From Bacillota bacterium (GTDB lineage Bacteria; Bacillota; Clostridia; Peptostreptococcales; Acidaminobacteraceae), in the NCBI GenBank assembly GCA_030529225.1, contig JAUMXH010000007.1:1-48602 (forward strand): a DNA stretch of 48,602 nucleotides, in the 5' to 3' direction. A program made the position numbers and the translations under genes. Below the pieces are notes generated by a model. It saw nothing but the letters and a program-made list of their open reading frames with translations. It did no database searches and was not told where the DNA came from. Within the stretch, counting starts at the first letter, position 1; the number at the start of each line of letters is the position of its first letter. Shown piece by piece: positions 1 to 8,791 of this stretch.

Positions 1-205
1 CGTCCTCTTTCATGTCGGCATCTTTTGCTTCGTCCTCTTTCATGTCAGCGTCTTTCATTTCTTTGTCATCCGCTTTTTTGTCGTCAGTTGCCTCTGTTTT
101 CTTCTGGTCATCAACCTTTTTCTCTTCCGCTTTCTTTTCTCCGCCGCAAGCTGTCAGTGTTACTACCAAAGCCAAAGAAAGTGCCAAATAAACTAATTTT
201 TTCAT
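1..205 (-). CDS. Lipoprotein with acidic/lysine-rich repeats, C-terminus outside window
   Basis: The reading frame starts at the ATG at 205-203, behind a good AGGAG ribosome site, and runs off the left edge. The first 20 residues are a lipoprotein signal peptide with lipobox LTAC, nearly the same as that of the P19-like lipoprotein at 7988-8674 (MKKLVYLALSLALV against MKKLLYLALSLALV). After the cysteine comes a very charged segment of Lys, Glu and Asp. A 30-base tandem repeat (1-30 and 31-60) encodes ten-residue units containing DADMKEDEAK. The functional domain is not in the window. Shared signal peptide and position just past the iron operon suggest another P19-type or metal-related lipoprotein, but this is inference. 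It has its own promoter at 284-312. Confidence 0.75.
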   Translation of the reverse strand, partial: MKKLVYLALSLALVVTLTACGGEKKAEEKKVDDQKKTEATDDKKADDKEMKDADMKEDEAKDADMKED

Positions 206-283
206 TTCAAATTCTCCTTTTTTCCGTTCCCGACCCTGCGGGAAACTGCTATTACGCTTGAACCGTATTTCAAACACAAATCA

Positions 284-312
284 GTTATATCACCATTCGT
301 TTTTTGAGTCAA
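284..312 (-). promoter_or_regulatory. Sigma-A type promoter for the lipoprotein gene at the left edge
   Basis: On the minus strand TTGACT (312-307) is followed after exactly 17 bases by TATAAC (289-284). It lies between the terminator of the iron operon and the ATG at 205, so the lipoprotein gene is probably a separate transcription unit. Confidence 0.7.
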
Positions 313-321
313 ACAATCTGC

Positions 322-362
322 AAAAAAAAGCGGCATTTATTAAAACCTTGTAACCAATGCCG
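322..362 (-). terminator. Rho-independent terminator ending the iron operon
   Basis: On the minus strand the stem CGGCATT (362-356) pairs with AATGCCG (337-331) and is followed by a run of eight T (329-322). It sits about 80 bases after the stop codon of the ABC ATPase at 440. Confidence 0.85.
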
Positions 363-439
363 TCCTTTTGTATTTAGGATTGGAAGAACTTGCCCCTGCT
401 CGCCTTCCGCTTAGGGGTGGAGCCGGGCTTTCGCAATCC

Positions 440-1129
440 TCATTGTCCCGTCAGCAGGTTTCCCTCCCGCAGCACGCCCCCGTCCATCGTGTAAATCGCC
501 TTGCCGTAGCTCAGGAGGTCCAGCTCGTGCGAGACCAGCACCAGGGCCACGCCCTCCTCCTCGTTGATGCGTTTGAAGAGCTCCATGACCTCCTTGGTGT
601 TGTGCACGTCAAGGTCGGCGGTCGCCTCATCGGCCATCAGGACTTTGGGCTGATTGATCAGGCTTCTGGCGATCAGAACGCGGCGCAGCTCCCCGCCCGA
701 GAGCTCGTTCGGATAGCCGTACTCCAGGTCTCTGATGTTCAGAAGGGCGAGCAGCTTCCTCGCCCGCCCGTAGACGTCTCCCTCCCGCTTGTTTAAAAAG
801 AAGGGCAGGACGATGTTGTCGATCACATTGAGGTTGGGCAGGGTCGAGATTCCCTGCGGGATGTAGCCGATCTTCCCGTTGCGGATGCGCGAGAGACCCT
901 CGTCGTCCTTGGCAAAGAGCGACTCGCCGTCGATCAGCACCTCGCCTTCACTCGGGCTGACCATGCCGCTCATCAGGTTCAGAAGAGTCGTCTTTCCGCT
1001 CCCGCTCCGGCCTATGATGTTGATGTAGTCGCCCTCGCCGATGCTGAGGTTCACGCCGTTTACAGCCTTAAAGCCCGCGCGCCCGCGCAGATATTCCTTA
1101 CTTAGGTTCTTAAGTTCCAAAAACGCCAT
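440..1129 (-). CDS. ABC transporter ATPase (MacB/LolD type), second cassette of iron operon
   Basis: A 229-residue ATP-binding subunit of the MacB/LolD/FtsE class. Walker A is GRSGSGKTT, the signature is LSGGELRR, and Walker B leads into ADEATADLD, a variant of the usual ADEPTGNLD. It should energise the FtsX-like permease whose gene ends directly at its start (1130/1129, no gap). Such ATPases drive mechanotransmission through FtsX permeases rather than classic import. Within this operon, next to FTR1 and P19 genes, a part in iron handling is the likely role. It is the last gene before the terminator at 322-362. Confidence 0.85.
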   Translation of the reverse strand: MAFLELKNLSKEYLRGRAGFKAVNGVNLSIGEGDYINIIGRSGSGKTTLLNLMSGMVSPSEGEVLIDGESLFAKDDEGLSRIRNGKIGYIPQGISTLPNLNVIDNIVLPFFLNKREGDVYGRARKLLALLNIRDLEYGYPNELSGGELRRVLIARSLINQPKVLMADEATADLDVHNTKEVMELFKRINEEEGVALVLVSHELDLLSYGKAIYTMDGGVLREGNLLTGQ

Positions 1130-2341
1130 CTATTCCTCCCTCAAACTGCTGTAAATATCGTAGCGATTCACCTTGCGAACCGCAAAGAGACTCGACAGGG
1201 GACCCACAATCAGGCCGAGCAGAAAGCACGAGAGGACAATCAGGCTCATCGTGCCGATCGACGGAAGCAAAAACGGAATCTGCAGGCGCTCGGCAATCGC
1301 CGGCTTGCCGGCCAGGAGGACAATCAGGGCGATTGCGGTTCCCAGAGCCGAGGCAAAGGCGCTCAGAATCGTCGCCTCCGCCAGGATGATGCTCGCAAGC
1401 TTCTTCTTGCTCGCCCCGAGCACGCGTAAAATCGCCATCTCCTTCTTTCTCTCGTTGAAGATCATCGCAAAGACCAGGGAGATGACCGCGACCGATAACA
1501 TCCACATCGCGACGATGATCAGCTTGATGTAGGACGAAACCACGGAAAGGTTGGACGAAACCGTATTCACGAACTTCTTGGAATACATCCCGAAGAGGCC
1601 CTGATCCGAAAACCGCTCGGTGATGCGATTCGCAAATTCCACCGAGTCGTAGCCCGGCTCCAACTTCAGCATCACGATCGAGATCAGACTCCCGTCCTCC
1701 GACAAGGGGTGCTTCTTCTTTCGCTCGGCCTCCTTGGCCAGAGACGCGGCGGTCTGCGCGGTCATAAACACGGTGTTGTCAAAGCCCATGCCGGTCTTTT
1801 CCAGCGCCCCCACAACCTTGTAGGGCTTGCCGAAGAAGGAGAGGGACTCTCCGGGCTCGCCGTTCACGTTGCTGCCCACGATGATCTGGCCGAAGGCGAG
1901 ATCCGTCTGCAGGCTCTCCTTCAACCAAGGCTTGATGATGAAGTCGCTCTCGTAGTCGATCCCGATGATCTGCAGCGGTGCCGAGCAGCAAGAGGAGCTC
2001 AGGGTCGCAATGTAGGTCTGCGGGCTGATGTTCTTGATGCCCTCCATCGTTTTCAGCGTTTCGATTGCGCCCGCCGGCAGGTAGAACTCGCTCGGCTTTC
2101 CGGTCAGGAGCACCGAGTCGATCCCGGTCTCGTAGCCGGCCGGAACCACCATCACATCCGCGCCGAGGCGGTTCGAGAGGCTCTCGATTCCGGATGAGAG
2201 GCTCCTGCTGACCAGGGAGCCGAGGACCAGCACAAAGGTGAAGAGGAGGATGAACAGAATCAGCACAAAGCTTCTGACCGGCTTTCTCCGAATGTTCTCC
2301 ATCGCCAGGGTCCTTGCCCCAATCTTAACTTGTCTGCTCAC
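1130..2341 (-). CDS. FtsX-like ABC permease, second cassette
   Basis: A 403-residue permease of the MacB/FtsX class: one N-terminal membrane helix (about residues 24-46), a long extracytoplasmic domain, and three C-terminal helices (about 270-395). The extracellular part has a SSSCCSAP motif with a vicinal cysteine pair that could be redox-active or bind metal, which is inference. The stop of the upstream DUF4418 gene abuts its start, and its own stop abuts the ATPase gene, so the three are translationally coupled. It pairs with the ATPase at 440-1129. Confidence 0.85.
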   Translation of the reverse strand: MSRQVKIGARTLAMENIRRKPVRSFVLILFILLFTFVLVLGSLVSRSLSSGIESLSNRLGADVMVVPAGYETGIDSVLLTGKPSEFYLPAGAIETLKTMEGIKNISPQTYIATLSSSCCSAPLQIIGIDYESDFIIKPWLKESLQTDLAFGQIIVGSNVNGEPGESLSFFGKPYKVVGALEKTGMGFDNTVFMTAQTAASLAKEAERKKKHPLSEDGSLISIVMLKLEPGYDSVEFANRITERFSDQGLFGMYSKKFVNTVSSNLSVVSSYIKLIIVAMWMLSVAVISLVFAMIFNERKKEMAILRVLGASKKKLASIILAEATILSAFASALGTAIALIVLLAGKPAIAERLQIPFLLPSIGTMSLIVLSCFLLGLIVGPLSSLFAVRKVNRYDIYSSLREE

Positions 2342-2809
2342 TTAAAAACCCCTTCGTCCTCTCTCTTTTCGCGTTAAAAACCCCTGTATCAGCAGCGCCA
2401 GACCCAGCACAAAGAGGGCGGGCAGGAGGAAGCCGAGCGCGGGCTTGGTGTTTTGCACACAAGACATGTTCTCCATCATGCAGAAGCCGATCTTGTGTTC
2501 TCCGAATCCGAAGTCTCCGAGTTTTACTATCTCATTGCTTAACAGGTAGTTGGCTGCGGCCAGCAGCATGGTCAAAAAGCCGGTCATCAGCTTCCACGAT
2601 CTTCGGTTGAAGATGATGCAGAGCAGCGATAGGATGACAATGACGATTCCGGTCACCAGGACCAGCTTTCCGGTGTAGTAGCACTTCATGTGCTTGGCCA
2701 TCGGATTGACCGCCCCGCAGACCTTGAACAGGTGCCAAGGGGTCAGGGCCGTCACCGCGCCGATGATCAGGATGAGCAGTGTCAGGATGTTACTTTTGAT
2801 GCGTTTCAT
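2342..2809 (-). CDS. DUF4418 family four-helix membrane protein
   Basis: A 155-residue integral membrane protein with four predicted helices (about residues 8-28, 48-68, 75-92, 122-145). It matches what I know of the DUF4418 family: a PWHLFKVC segment after the first helix and MKCYYTG before the second, giving conserved Cys and His residues facing the outside, plus two more cysteines in the last loop. Such proteins occur beside FtsX/ABC and FMN-binding genes in Clostridia iron loci. Function is unknown; the Cys/His pattern hints at metal or redox work. Start ATG at 2809. Confidence 0.7.
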   Translation of the reverse strand: MKRIKSNILTLLILIIGAVTALTPWHLFKVCGAVNPMAKHMKCYYTGKLVLVTGIVIVILSLLCIIFNRRSWKLMTGFLTMLLAAANYLLSNEIVKLGDFGFGEHKIGFCMMENMSCVQNTKPALGFLLPALFVLGLALLIQGFLTRKERGRRGF

Positions 2810-2866
2810 AGCGTTGCCTCTCTTCCGTTTGTCTTATGTTCCGTCGTTTTTGTCCGTCACCGCAGC

Positions 2867-3286
2867 CTATTCCTGCGCCTTGGCGAGGGCATCCTTCGCC
2901 GCTTCCTGAAAAGCCTTCCAGGAAATGGTCGCCCCGCTGATCGCCTCGATGTCTTCGACCGATCCGAGTTCCACGAGCATGCCCGCGTACTCCTTCATCC
3001 CTTCGACTGCAATCTGCGCCTTCTTGTAACTCTCGGGGCTGGAATCCTTGGAGTAGTTCTCATCCTTGATCTTGCCGTCGGCATCAAAGAAGAGCGCCTC
3101 ACAAGATTCGATCTTGCCGTCCTTAATCACGATGCTCACCGTGTTATAGTCATTGTCCTCGCCGGTATACTCGCCCTCGTAGCTTCCGTCCTTATATGTG
3201 ACGGAGCCGCAGGCAGCGAGCGCGACTACGAGGGAAAGGCTGAGCCCCGCCCGCGCGATTTTCTTCCATACTCTATTTGCAAACAT
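2867..3286 (-). CDS. FMN-binding domain lipoprotein
   Basis: A 139-residue exported lipoprotein: signal peptide with lipobox ALAAC (Cys about 26), then one FMN_bind domain. The flavinylation motif appears as ISGATIS near residues 118-124; in this family the Thr is the site where ApbE attaches FMN through a phosphoester bond. No ApbE gene is in the window. The start ATG (3286) has an AGGAGG site eight bases upstream. In this operon it may pass electrons outside the membrane, for instance to reduce ferric iron before transport. That role is inference. Confidence 0.8.
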   Translation of the reverse strand: MFANRVWKKIARAGLSLSLVVALAACGSVTYKDGSYEGEYTGEDNDYNTVSIVIKDGKIESCEALFFDADGKIKDENYSKDSSPESYKKAQIAVEGMKEYAGMLVELGSVEDIEAISGATISWKAFQEAAKDALAKAQE

Positions 3287-3378
3287 AGGTCCTCCTGCTT
3301 GGTTCGATTGATCTTGCGTTTTGATTCTTTGCTTTGAGACTTTCCGTGACGCGCTTATAGCGCCTCCGGCCGCCTCTT

Positions 3379-4077
3379 CTAACGTAGCGAATCCTCGATG
3401 ATCTTTCCGTAGTTTAGAACGATCTTTCTTTCGGCCACATCCCCGACGCTCGGGTCGTGGGTCACGACGATGATCGTAGAGCCCTCCGCGTGTAGGCGCT
3501 TCAAGATCTCGATGACCATCTTTTCGTTCTGCTCGTCGAGGTTCCCCGTCGGCTCGTCCGCGAGGATGATCTCCGGGTGGTTGATCAGGGCCCTGGCGAT
3601 GCAGACACGCTGCTTCTCCCCGCCCGAAAGCTGGTTCGGGTAGTGGTTCGCCCTGTCCTTGAGCCCGACCTTGTCCAAGGCCTCGAGCGCCTCGTTCTTG
3701 TCCGGCATGCTGTGGTAATACTGGGCCACCATGATGTTCTCCAGGGCGGTCAGGTAGTTGACCAGGTGGAACTGCTGGAAAATCAGCCCGATTCTCTCGC
3801 GCCTGATTTCGGTGAGCTCCTTCTCCTTCTTCTTGGCGATGTCCTCGCCCAGCAAAATCACCTCGCCGACCGAAGGCCTGTCCATACAGCCGATGATATT
3901 GATCAGGGTCGTCTTTCCCGAGCCGGAAGAACCCATGATTGAGAGCCAGTCGCCCTTTCTCACCGTCAGATTGATGTCCGAAAGCGCATCGACCGATTCA
4001 TATATCTTGGAAACGCCCTTCAATTCGAGCAGCGCCTCCCTCTGTTCCCTCTGCGTTTCATGTATTTTTTCCTGCAT
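3379..4077 (-). CDS. ABC transporter ATPase (MacB/LolD type), first cassette
   Basis: A 232-residue ATPase with Walker A GSSGSGKTT, signature LSGGEKQRV and Walker B LADEPTGNLDE, all canonical. The Q-loop lies in IFQQFHLV. It follows the two FtsX-like permeases at 4082-6583 with a gap of only four bases and is their obvious energy subunit. The order permease-permease-ATPase next to P19 and FTR1 is the same as in the Campylobacter p19 iron cluster. A 92-base gap follows before the FMN-binding gene. Confidence 0.88.
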   Translation of the reverse strand: MQEKIHETQREQREALLELKGVSKIYESVDALSDINLTVRKGDWLSIMGSSGSGKTTLINIIGCMDRPSVGEVILLGEDIAKKKEKELTEIRRERIGLIFQQFHLVNYLTALENIMVAQYYHSMPDKNEALEALDKVGLKDRANHYPNQLSGGEKQRVCIARALINHPEIILADEPTGNLDEQNEKMVIEILKRLHAEGSTIIVVTHDPSVGDVAERKIVLNYGKIIEDSLR

Positions 4078-4081
4078 AGTC

Positions 4082-5284
4082 TTATTCTCCCTTCAATACC
4101 ACGGCCGCCTCGATCTCGAGCACCTTTCTCACCGGCCAAATACTCGCCAGACACGTTACGATCACACTTGACAGCAGGGCGAGAGGGGCCAGCAGAAACT
4201 GGAAGTCGACCGACCTGCCGAAGACGCTCAAACTCACGTGTTTTGCGAAGAAGTAACCCAGCACGATGCCCAGGATACCACCCAGGATGCCGAGGATGAC
4301 GCTCTCGGCCATAAATTCGTTGATGATTCGCTTATTCTCAGCGCCGAGCGCCTTCTTGAGCGCGATTTCGGTCTTTCTCTCGGCAACCATCGCCATCATG
4401 GTCGTGCTGACCGAAATCATCGTGATGATCAGGATGACCACGGTGACCAAAAGCACCAAAGAATTCAGCTTTTCCAAGACCTGATCCTGAGATTGGGTCA
4501 CCCGTCTGACCGGACGCGCCATGACCTTGCCGTTCTTCTCGTTGATTTTGCCGGCGAAGTCGTCGAGTTCCTGCCCGCTCGCCTCGATACTGCACTCGAT
4601 GATGTCAGCCTCGAAGTCGCCCTCGATGATCTCAGACAGGGTGTTGGTATCGAGGAAGATGAAGCCCTCCTCGGCCCCGCCGGTGCTGACGATGCCCTCC
4701 ACAATCAACTTCTGTGAAAAGTTGTCGGCCCCCAGGTCCTTCTCCTTGTTTTCCTCGGCGCTCGCATCCTGTGAGGAGCTCTTCGCCGTCTTTCCGTATT
4801 TTACGCCCTGAACCGTGATGCTGTCTCCGATTCTGAGGTCCAATTTCTTTGCGATTTCTTTTCCGACCATGACCTTGTCATGCTCGCCGTTCTCGACCCA
4901 CCTTCCCTCGATGTACCAGAACGGGCTGTTTTCCTTGGCCTGTTCCAAATCGGTTCCCGCCAGCATATAAGGCTGTTCGTTGATTTTACAGGTCCAATAG
5001 CGGTAAGGCGCCATGCCGACCAGCTTCTTCTCGCCGATCTGCGCCTTGATCTCGTTGAACTCCTCGAGGTTGATCGCCTCGTCTCCGCTCGGCAGAATCA
5101 CCAGGTTTGCCCCGTAAGAGCGGAATTCCTTCCCGAGCTGTCTCGGAATGTCGTAGTAAATCGTGAGCAGACCGAAGAGGATGGTCGCGCCGATTGCAAT
5201 CGCCAGCATGGCAATCACGACCCTCGATTTTTTGCGAATCAGGTAGTTCATGACCATGCTCATAAACATCTTATTTTTTGTCAT
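4082..5284 (-). CDS. FtsX-like ABC permease, first cassette, subunit 2
   Basis: A 400-residue MacB/FtsX-type permease with an N-terminal helix (about residues 20-43), a long external domain and three C-terminal helices ending near residue 385. It begins nine bases after its partner permease and ends four bases before the ATPase gene. The two partner permeases are clearly paralogous (both carry ARPVRRV or ARPVRQV just before the third-last helix block), so they probably form a heterodimer. Predicted role: energised handling of iron or its ligand together with P19. Confidence 0.85.
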   Translation of the reverse strand: MTKNKMFMSMVMNYLIRKKSRVVIAMLAIAIGATILFGLLTIYYDIPRQLGKEFRSYGANLVILPSGDEAINLEEFNEIKAQIGEKKLVGMAPYRYWTCKINEQPYMLAGTDLEQAKENSPFWYIEGRWVENGEHDKVMVGKEIAKKLDLRIGDSITVQGVKYGKTAKSSSQDASAEENKEKDLGADNFSQKLIVEGIVSTGGAEEGFIFLDTNTLSEIIEGDFEADIIECSIEASGQELDDFAGKINEKNGKVMARPVRRVTQSQDQVLEKLNSLVLLVTVVILIITMISVSTTMMAMVAERKTEIALKKALGAENKRIINEFMAESVILGILGGILGIVLGYFFAKHVSLSVFGRSVDFQFLLAPLALLSSVIVTCLASIWPVRKVLEIEAAVVLKGE

Positions 5285-5293
5285 AGCTACCCC

Positions 5294-6583
5294 CTACTTT
5301 CCGTGCAAGACTTCTGTCGGTTTGAGATTCAGAAGATACCTGATGGCAGGGATGCTTCCGATCACGCTGACAAAGATGACCAAAACGCAGATGATGGGGA
5401 TGGTCAGCATCGAAATCTCTATGCTCGATCCGAAGACGCTGTAGCCGATGATCTGGGTAAATCCGAGCCCCGAGAAATAGCCGACCAGGCCGCCGGCTAT
5501 GCCGGTCAGGACAATCTCCGTGAGAAGCAGTCTGATGATCGGGAAGTCGTAGGCGCCGAGCGCCTTGAGCAGGCCGATCTCCTGCGCCCTCTCGATGACG
5601 CCGGCCGTCACCAGGTTGGAAATGGCAAGGGCCGAGCAGATTGCGCTGAGCACCGTGATTAAGAGCATCAGCAGGGTGATTTTGTTCAGGATGGTCCCTT
5701 CGGATTCCGCGACCTGTCTGACCGGTCTTGCGACGCCGTCTTTGACCACCTCCTGAATCTGGTGGCAGATTGCGCTGACATAGGCCGTGCAGTACCAGGT
5801 CTCATACTCCGAAATCGTCAGGCTCTTGGGATCCCGGGCCGCCTTTTTCGCCAAATCGTTGTCCGGCGTCGTCAGGGCGGAAACCTCTATCTTGGAGATC
5901 TTCTCCTGCAGACCGGTCAGCTCCTGCGCGGTCTCCAAGTTCGTGACGATGCTCTCGTCCGCCTTGCCTCCGTCGATGAAGATGCCCTTTACAATCAAGT
6001 CCTTCTCGGCATCCCCGAACTTCACGCGGATCGAATCGCCGAGCTTGATCCCGTTTCTCCCCGCGAGGAGGGAACCTACCATGACCTTGTCCTTGTCTTC
6101 TTCGCTCAGCCATTCGCCCTGCAACTCGCCGTGCCACCAGTTCCTGAGCCTCTTGAGCCCGGTGTCGAGCTCCTCTCCGGTAGAGAGGACGAGGTGCCTG
6201 TCGATCCAGGTTCCAAACATGGAAACCTTGCCGTCCACGCCCTCGAGTTCGACCTTGCTCTCCAGAATCGGTGCAAAGTCCACGATGTTGAAGCCCCAGA
6301 AGATCTTTTTGAGCTTCAGGGTGTCCTCCTCGAGCAAAAACTTGTCCGAAACCCCCGCTCCGTCGTCGATGCCGTAGAGGTCGCCCAAAAGGGACGCGTC
6401 CTTGTGCATCACGGTGATATTGGCTCCGTATATCTTCAATTCTCTGTTGACCTTATCTCCGACCCCGAGCAACACGTTGATCATCGCAGTCGAGAGTGAG
6501 ACGCCGAGCGCCACGACCACCGCAATCATGAGCATCTTGCTCTTCTGCTTGAATAAGGTGCTAAAAACCATTCGCCAAAACAT
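5294..6583 (-). CDS. FtsX-like ABC permease, first cassette, subunit 1
   Basis: A 429-residue FtsX/MacB-type permease, the first of the two paralogous subunits. One N-terminal helix (about residues 14-38), an external domain of roughly 240 residues, then three helices up to about residue 420. It follows the DUF2318 gene by 21 bases and is followed by its paralogue after nine. The motif ARPVRQVAESEGTILNKI precedes the membrane block, as in its partner. In the equivalent Campylobacter cluster two such permeases (Cj1661, Cj1662) accompany P19. Confidence 0.85.
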   Translation of the reverse strand: MFWRMVFSTLFKQKSKMLMIAVVVALGVSLSTAMINVLLGVGDKVNRELKIYGANITVMHKDASLLGDLYGIDDGAGVSDKFLLEEDTLKLKKIFWGFNIVDFAPILESKVELEGVDGKVSMFGTWIDRHLVLSTGEELDTGLKRLRNWWHGELQGEWLSEEDKDKVMVGSLLAGRNGIKLGDSIRVKFGDAEKDLIVKGIFIDGGKADESIVTNLETAQELTGLQEKISKIEVSALTTPDNDLAKKAARDPKSLTISEYETWYCTAYVSAICHQIQEVVKDGVARPVRQVAESEGTILNKITLLMLLITVLSAICSALAISNLVTAGVIERAQEIGLLKALGAYDFPIIRLLLTEIVLTGIAGGLVGYFSGLGFTQIIGYSVFGSSIEISMLTIPIICVLVIFVSVIGSIPAIRYLLNLKPTEVLHGK

Positions 6584-6604
6584 AATTTTTCTCCAAATTT
6601 CCGT

Positions 6605-7879
6605 TTATTTAAAGCGCTTTTCTTCCCGAATCAGATCCTGCACGTCGATGATGATCTTCTTGTCGATGATCTCGTACGGGAAGGGGATCGGGTTACAACC
6701 GCCCTTAAAGCCGATGGTGTTCTTGTTCATGACTACGTCGCAGCGCTTGCAGATAACCTCGTCGCCGCGCTCGTAGTACCCCGCCACCCCGCAGATCTCG
6801 CAGGCGTCCAGGCCGAGCCCGTAGGCGTTTCCGGTCAGCTTCTTGACCGCGATGAACCTGACATCGTAGCCGTTCTCGGTCTTGTACGAGAAGCGGTGCA
6901 GGTGTCCGTCATCCACGTCCGTCAGCGGGATGATGATCTTGCCGTTTTCGAGCGTGTACTCCTGCGGCGGCGTCAGCTCCACTTCCTTGGTTGAATAGTA
7001 GTGAAGAACCGTTAAAATCAGGACCGCGCCGACCATGACCGACAGGAGGGCCCCCGCATAGCGCCTCGCGCTCCTCGCATAGGACTTCGCCTTTCTAAAC
7101 AGGGCGTTGTTCTCAAAGCTGCCGCTGACCTTGAGGTTCTGCAAGAAGACATAGGCGAGCATCAGGAAGGCGACCAGGAGCATCCCGTAAATCAGGAACT
7201 TTCCGTGCCTATCGCCGAAGATCATGATACTGAACACCAAGTCGCTGAGCGGAATCAGGTTCATCCTCTGCATCGCCGAGACCGACCTGAGCAGGTAGTC
7301 GACCGCAAAGACGAAGGAAGAGAGGCATAAAAAGAACAGAACCTGCCTTTTGTTTAGGAATTCGGATACCTTGACGATCAGGAAGAGGCAGACCATACCG
7401 ATCAGGATGCCCAGGACAAATCCGATTGCGCGCAAAAAGGACATCGTGCTCAGCGTGTCCTCACCGAAGTAAACAAATTCGCCGGTCATCTTGTAGGCGA
7501 TGGGTGAAAGATAAAAAAAGGCAAAAAACAAGGTGAGAGCCACCAATGCGGAAACCGGGTAATCATACGGCCTCTTATCCGTCTTTTTGAACAAGAGCCT
7601 CAGTATTAGAAATGCAAACGTCAGCACTGCAACTGCGGCAATGACCAGAATCAACTGCCGGTTAAACTTGATCAGTGCAAGATTCATTTTTTTTGCGTTG
7701 TTCAGCCTTATAATATATTGGATGAGCCCGGCGATCAAAGCGAGCGCGACTCCGCTATGTAATATCCATCTACTGAATTTAGCCTCCGTCTTTTTCAGAA
7801 ATGCGAGTCCCATTCCGTAAAAGACGAATACACTTAGAAAAAGTTCCGTAGAACTCACTAGAAACTTATCTATTTTCAA
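6605..7879 (-). CDS. DUF2318 (Fe-S-membrane) protein of the P19/FTR1 system
   Basis: A polytopic membrane protein with about eight helices, followed by a roughly 130-residue external DUF2318 domain. That domain has two CxxC pairs: CEIC in the DACEICG segment and CKRC about 17 residues later, plus a further Cys in KGGCNP. These fit a metal or redox centre. Homologues (Campylobacter Cj1660 type) sit between P19 and the FtsX permeases, as here. The start is uncertain: a long frame opens with TTG at 7960, but a hairpin lies inside that stretch and a GGGAGG site lies just before GTG/TTG at 7882/7879. I prefer the later start. Confidence 0.8.
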   Translation of the reverse strand: MKIDKFLVSSTELFLSVFVFYGMGLAFLKKTEAKFSRWILHSGVALALIAGLIQYIIRLNNAKKMNLALIKFNRQLILVIAAVAVLTFAFLILRLLFKKTDKRPYDYPVSALVALTLFFAFFYLSPIAYKMTGEFVYFGEDTLSTMSFLRAIGFVLGILIGMVCLFLIVKVSEFLNKRQVLFFLCLSSFVFAVDYLLRSVSAMQRMNLIPLSDLVFSIMIFGDRHGKFLIYGMLLVAFLMLAYVFLQNLKVSGSFENNALFRKAKSYARSARRYAGALLSVMVGAVLILTVLHYYSTKEVELTPPQEYTLENGKIIIPLTDVDDGHLHRFSYKTENGYDVRFIAVKKLTGNAYGLGLDACEICGVAGYYERGDEVICKRCDVVMNKNTIGFKGGCNPIPFPYEIIDKKIIIDVQDLIREEKRFK

Positions 7880-7934
7880 CACCTCCCAACAAGATTCGCC
7901 TCGGTCTTTTCCGGACAAAGGCAAAAATTCGGAA

Positions 7935-7952
7935 AGGGGGACGAATCCCCCT
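7935..7952 (-). other. Intercistronic hairpin between P19 and DUF2318 genes
   Basis: AGGGGG and CCCCCT form a perfect six-pair G:C stem with a six-base loop on the minus-strand transcript, followed by a T-rich stretch. It may protect the upstream mRNA end or weakly attenuate transcription; it is not a full terminator. Confidence 0.45.
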
Positions 7953-7987
7953 AAGTCCAAAATCTATTCAAACAGTATGCAATTCAA

Positions 7988-8674
7988 TTATTCGTTTTGA
8001 AGTTGAGCGCCTGTGTAATCCCAGTCAAACTCCGCTTCCAAAGTCTTGAAGTATTCACTTGCACCCTCACCCGCTTCTACGCCTGTCTCGGCATCTGTGT
8101 GTAGAAGATAGTCTGTTGGAGGTTCCATGATGAGCTTCAATTTGTACTTACCTGTAGCCAATGCACCTTTTTTGATGTTTGCGCCGTAGTGAGGACCGTC
8201 ACTTGCGTTCATAGGCATGAAGCTACCTTCTGTAACCACGTTGCCGTCCATGTCCTTCACTTCATATTTTACAGTCCAGTATGCAGGCCATACGTTATCT
8301 CCCTCACCGAAGCCGTATTTTACAGCAAACTCAGGCAAGAAGTGGATGTCCGCTTCCATGTGCATGTCAGCCTCTTCTTTTGAAGGGTTCTTTCCTGCAG
8401 GGTACATATCAACCGCTTGGAAGTAGACAGCAGCTACGTTGAAAGGTCCCACGATTTGCTCTTCGCCGATTTGGATTTCAGTGAATCCCGCTTCGCCCGG
8501 CTTCGCAACTTCTTTGTCGCCTTCTGCAGGCTTTTCGCCTTCTTTGTCCTTCTGCTCCTCTGTTTGCTTGTCGTCAGCAGGCTTCTGATCGTCAGCAGGT
8601 TTCTTCTCTTCGCCACAAGCGGTAAGTGAAATCACCAACGCAAGTGACAATGCCAGATAAAGTAATTTTTTCAT
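7988..8674 (-). CDS. P19/Tpd-type iron-binding lipoprotein
   Basis: A 228-residue exported lipoprotein of the Fe2+ transport protein family (P19/Tpd). The signal peptide ends in lipobox LTAC; a Lys/Asp/Glu/Pro-rich linker of about 50 residues follows, then the beta-sandwich domain. Likely metal ligands are visible in DMYPAG, MHMEADIHF, FMPMNASDGPHYG and LLHTDAETG, with the Met/His/Glu/Asp pattern of P19 sites. The frame stays open further upstream, but the ATG at 8674 has an AAAGGAG site and begins the signal peptide, so I use it. It should deliver iron to the FTR1 permease encoded just before it. Confidence 0.9.
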   Translation of the reverse strand: MKKLLYLALSLALVISLTACGEEKKPADDQKPADDKQTEEQKDKEGEKPAEGDKEVAKPGEAGFTEIQIGEEQIVGPFNVAAVYFQAVDMYPAGKNPSKEEADMHMEADIHFLPEFAVKYGFGEGDNVWPAYWTVKYEVKDMDGNVVTEGSFMPMNASDGPHYGANIKKGALATGKYKLKLIMEPPTDYLLHTDAETGVEAGEGASEYFKTLEAEFDWDYTGAQLQNE

Positions 8675-8700
8675 GCAATACTCCTTTATTCTTTGACCTT

Positions 8701-8745
8701 GCTTCCCCAACTTTGTATGAGCGCCCATACGCTCACAAGGGAAGC
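8701..8745 (-). other. Nested stem-loop in the FTR1-P19 intergenic RNA
   Basis: The outer stem GCTTCCC/GGGAAGC (8739-8745 with 8701-8707) encloses an inner stem TGAGCG/CGCTCA (8718-8723, 8730-8735) with a six-base loop. It lies about 27 bases before the P19 start codon. No T-run follows, so a regulatory or mRNA-stability role is more likely than termination. Confidence 0.45.
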
Positions 8746-8791
8746 TATGTAAGCGAGCTCCGCACTGAGCCCGCAAATCCTTCGCTCCGGC

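Noticed and set aside
1..60. CRISPR-like repeat at the left edge
   Set aside because: The 30-base period lies inside a coding frame and encodes an acidic peptide repeat with no spacers. No CRISPR array was seen anywhere in the window.
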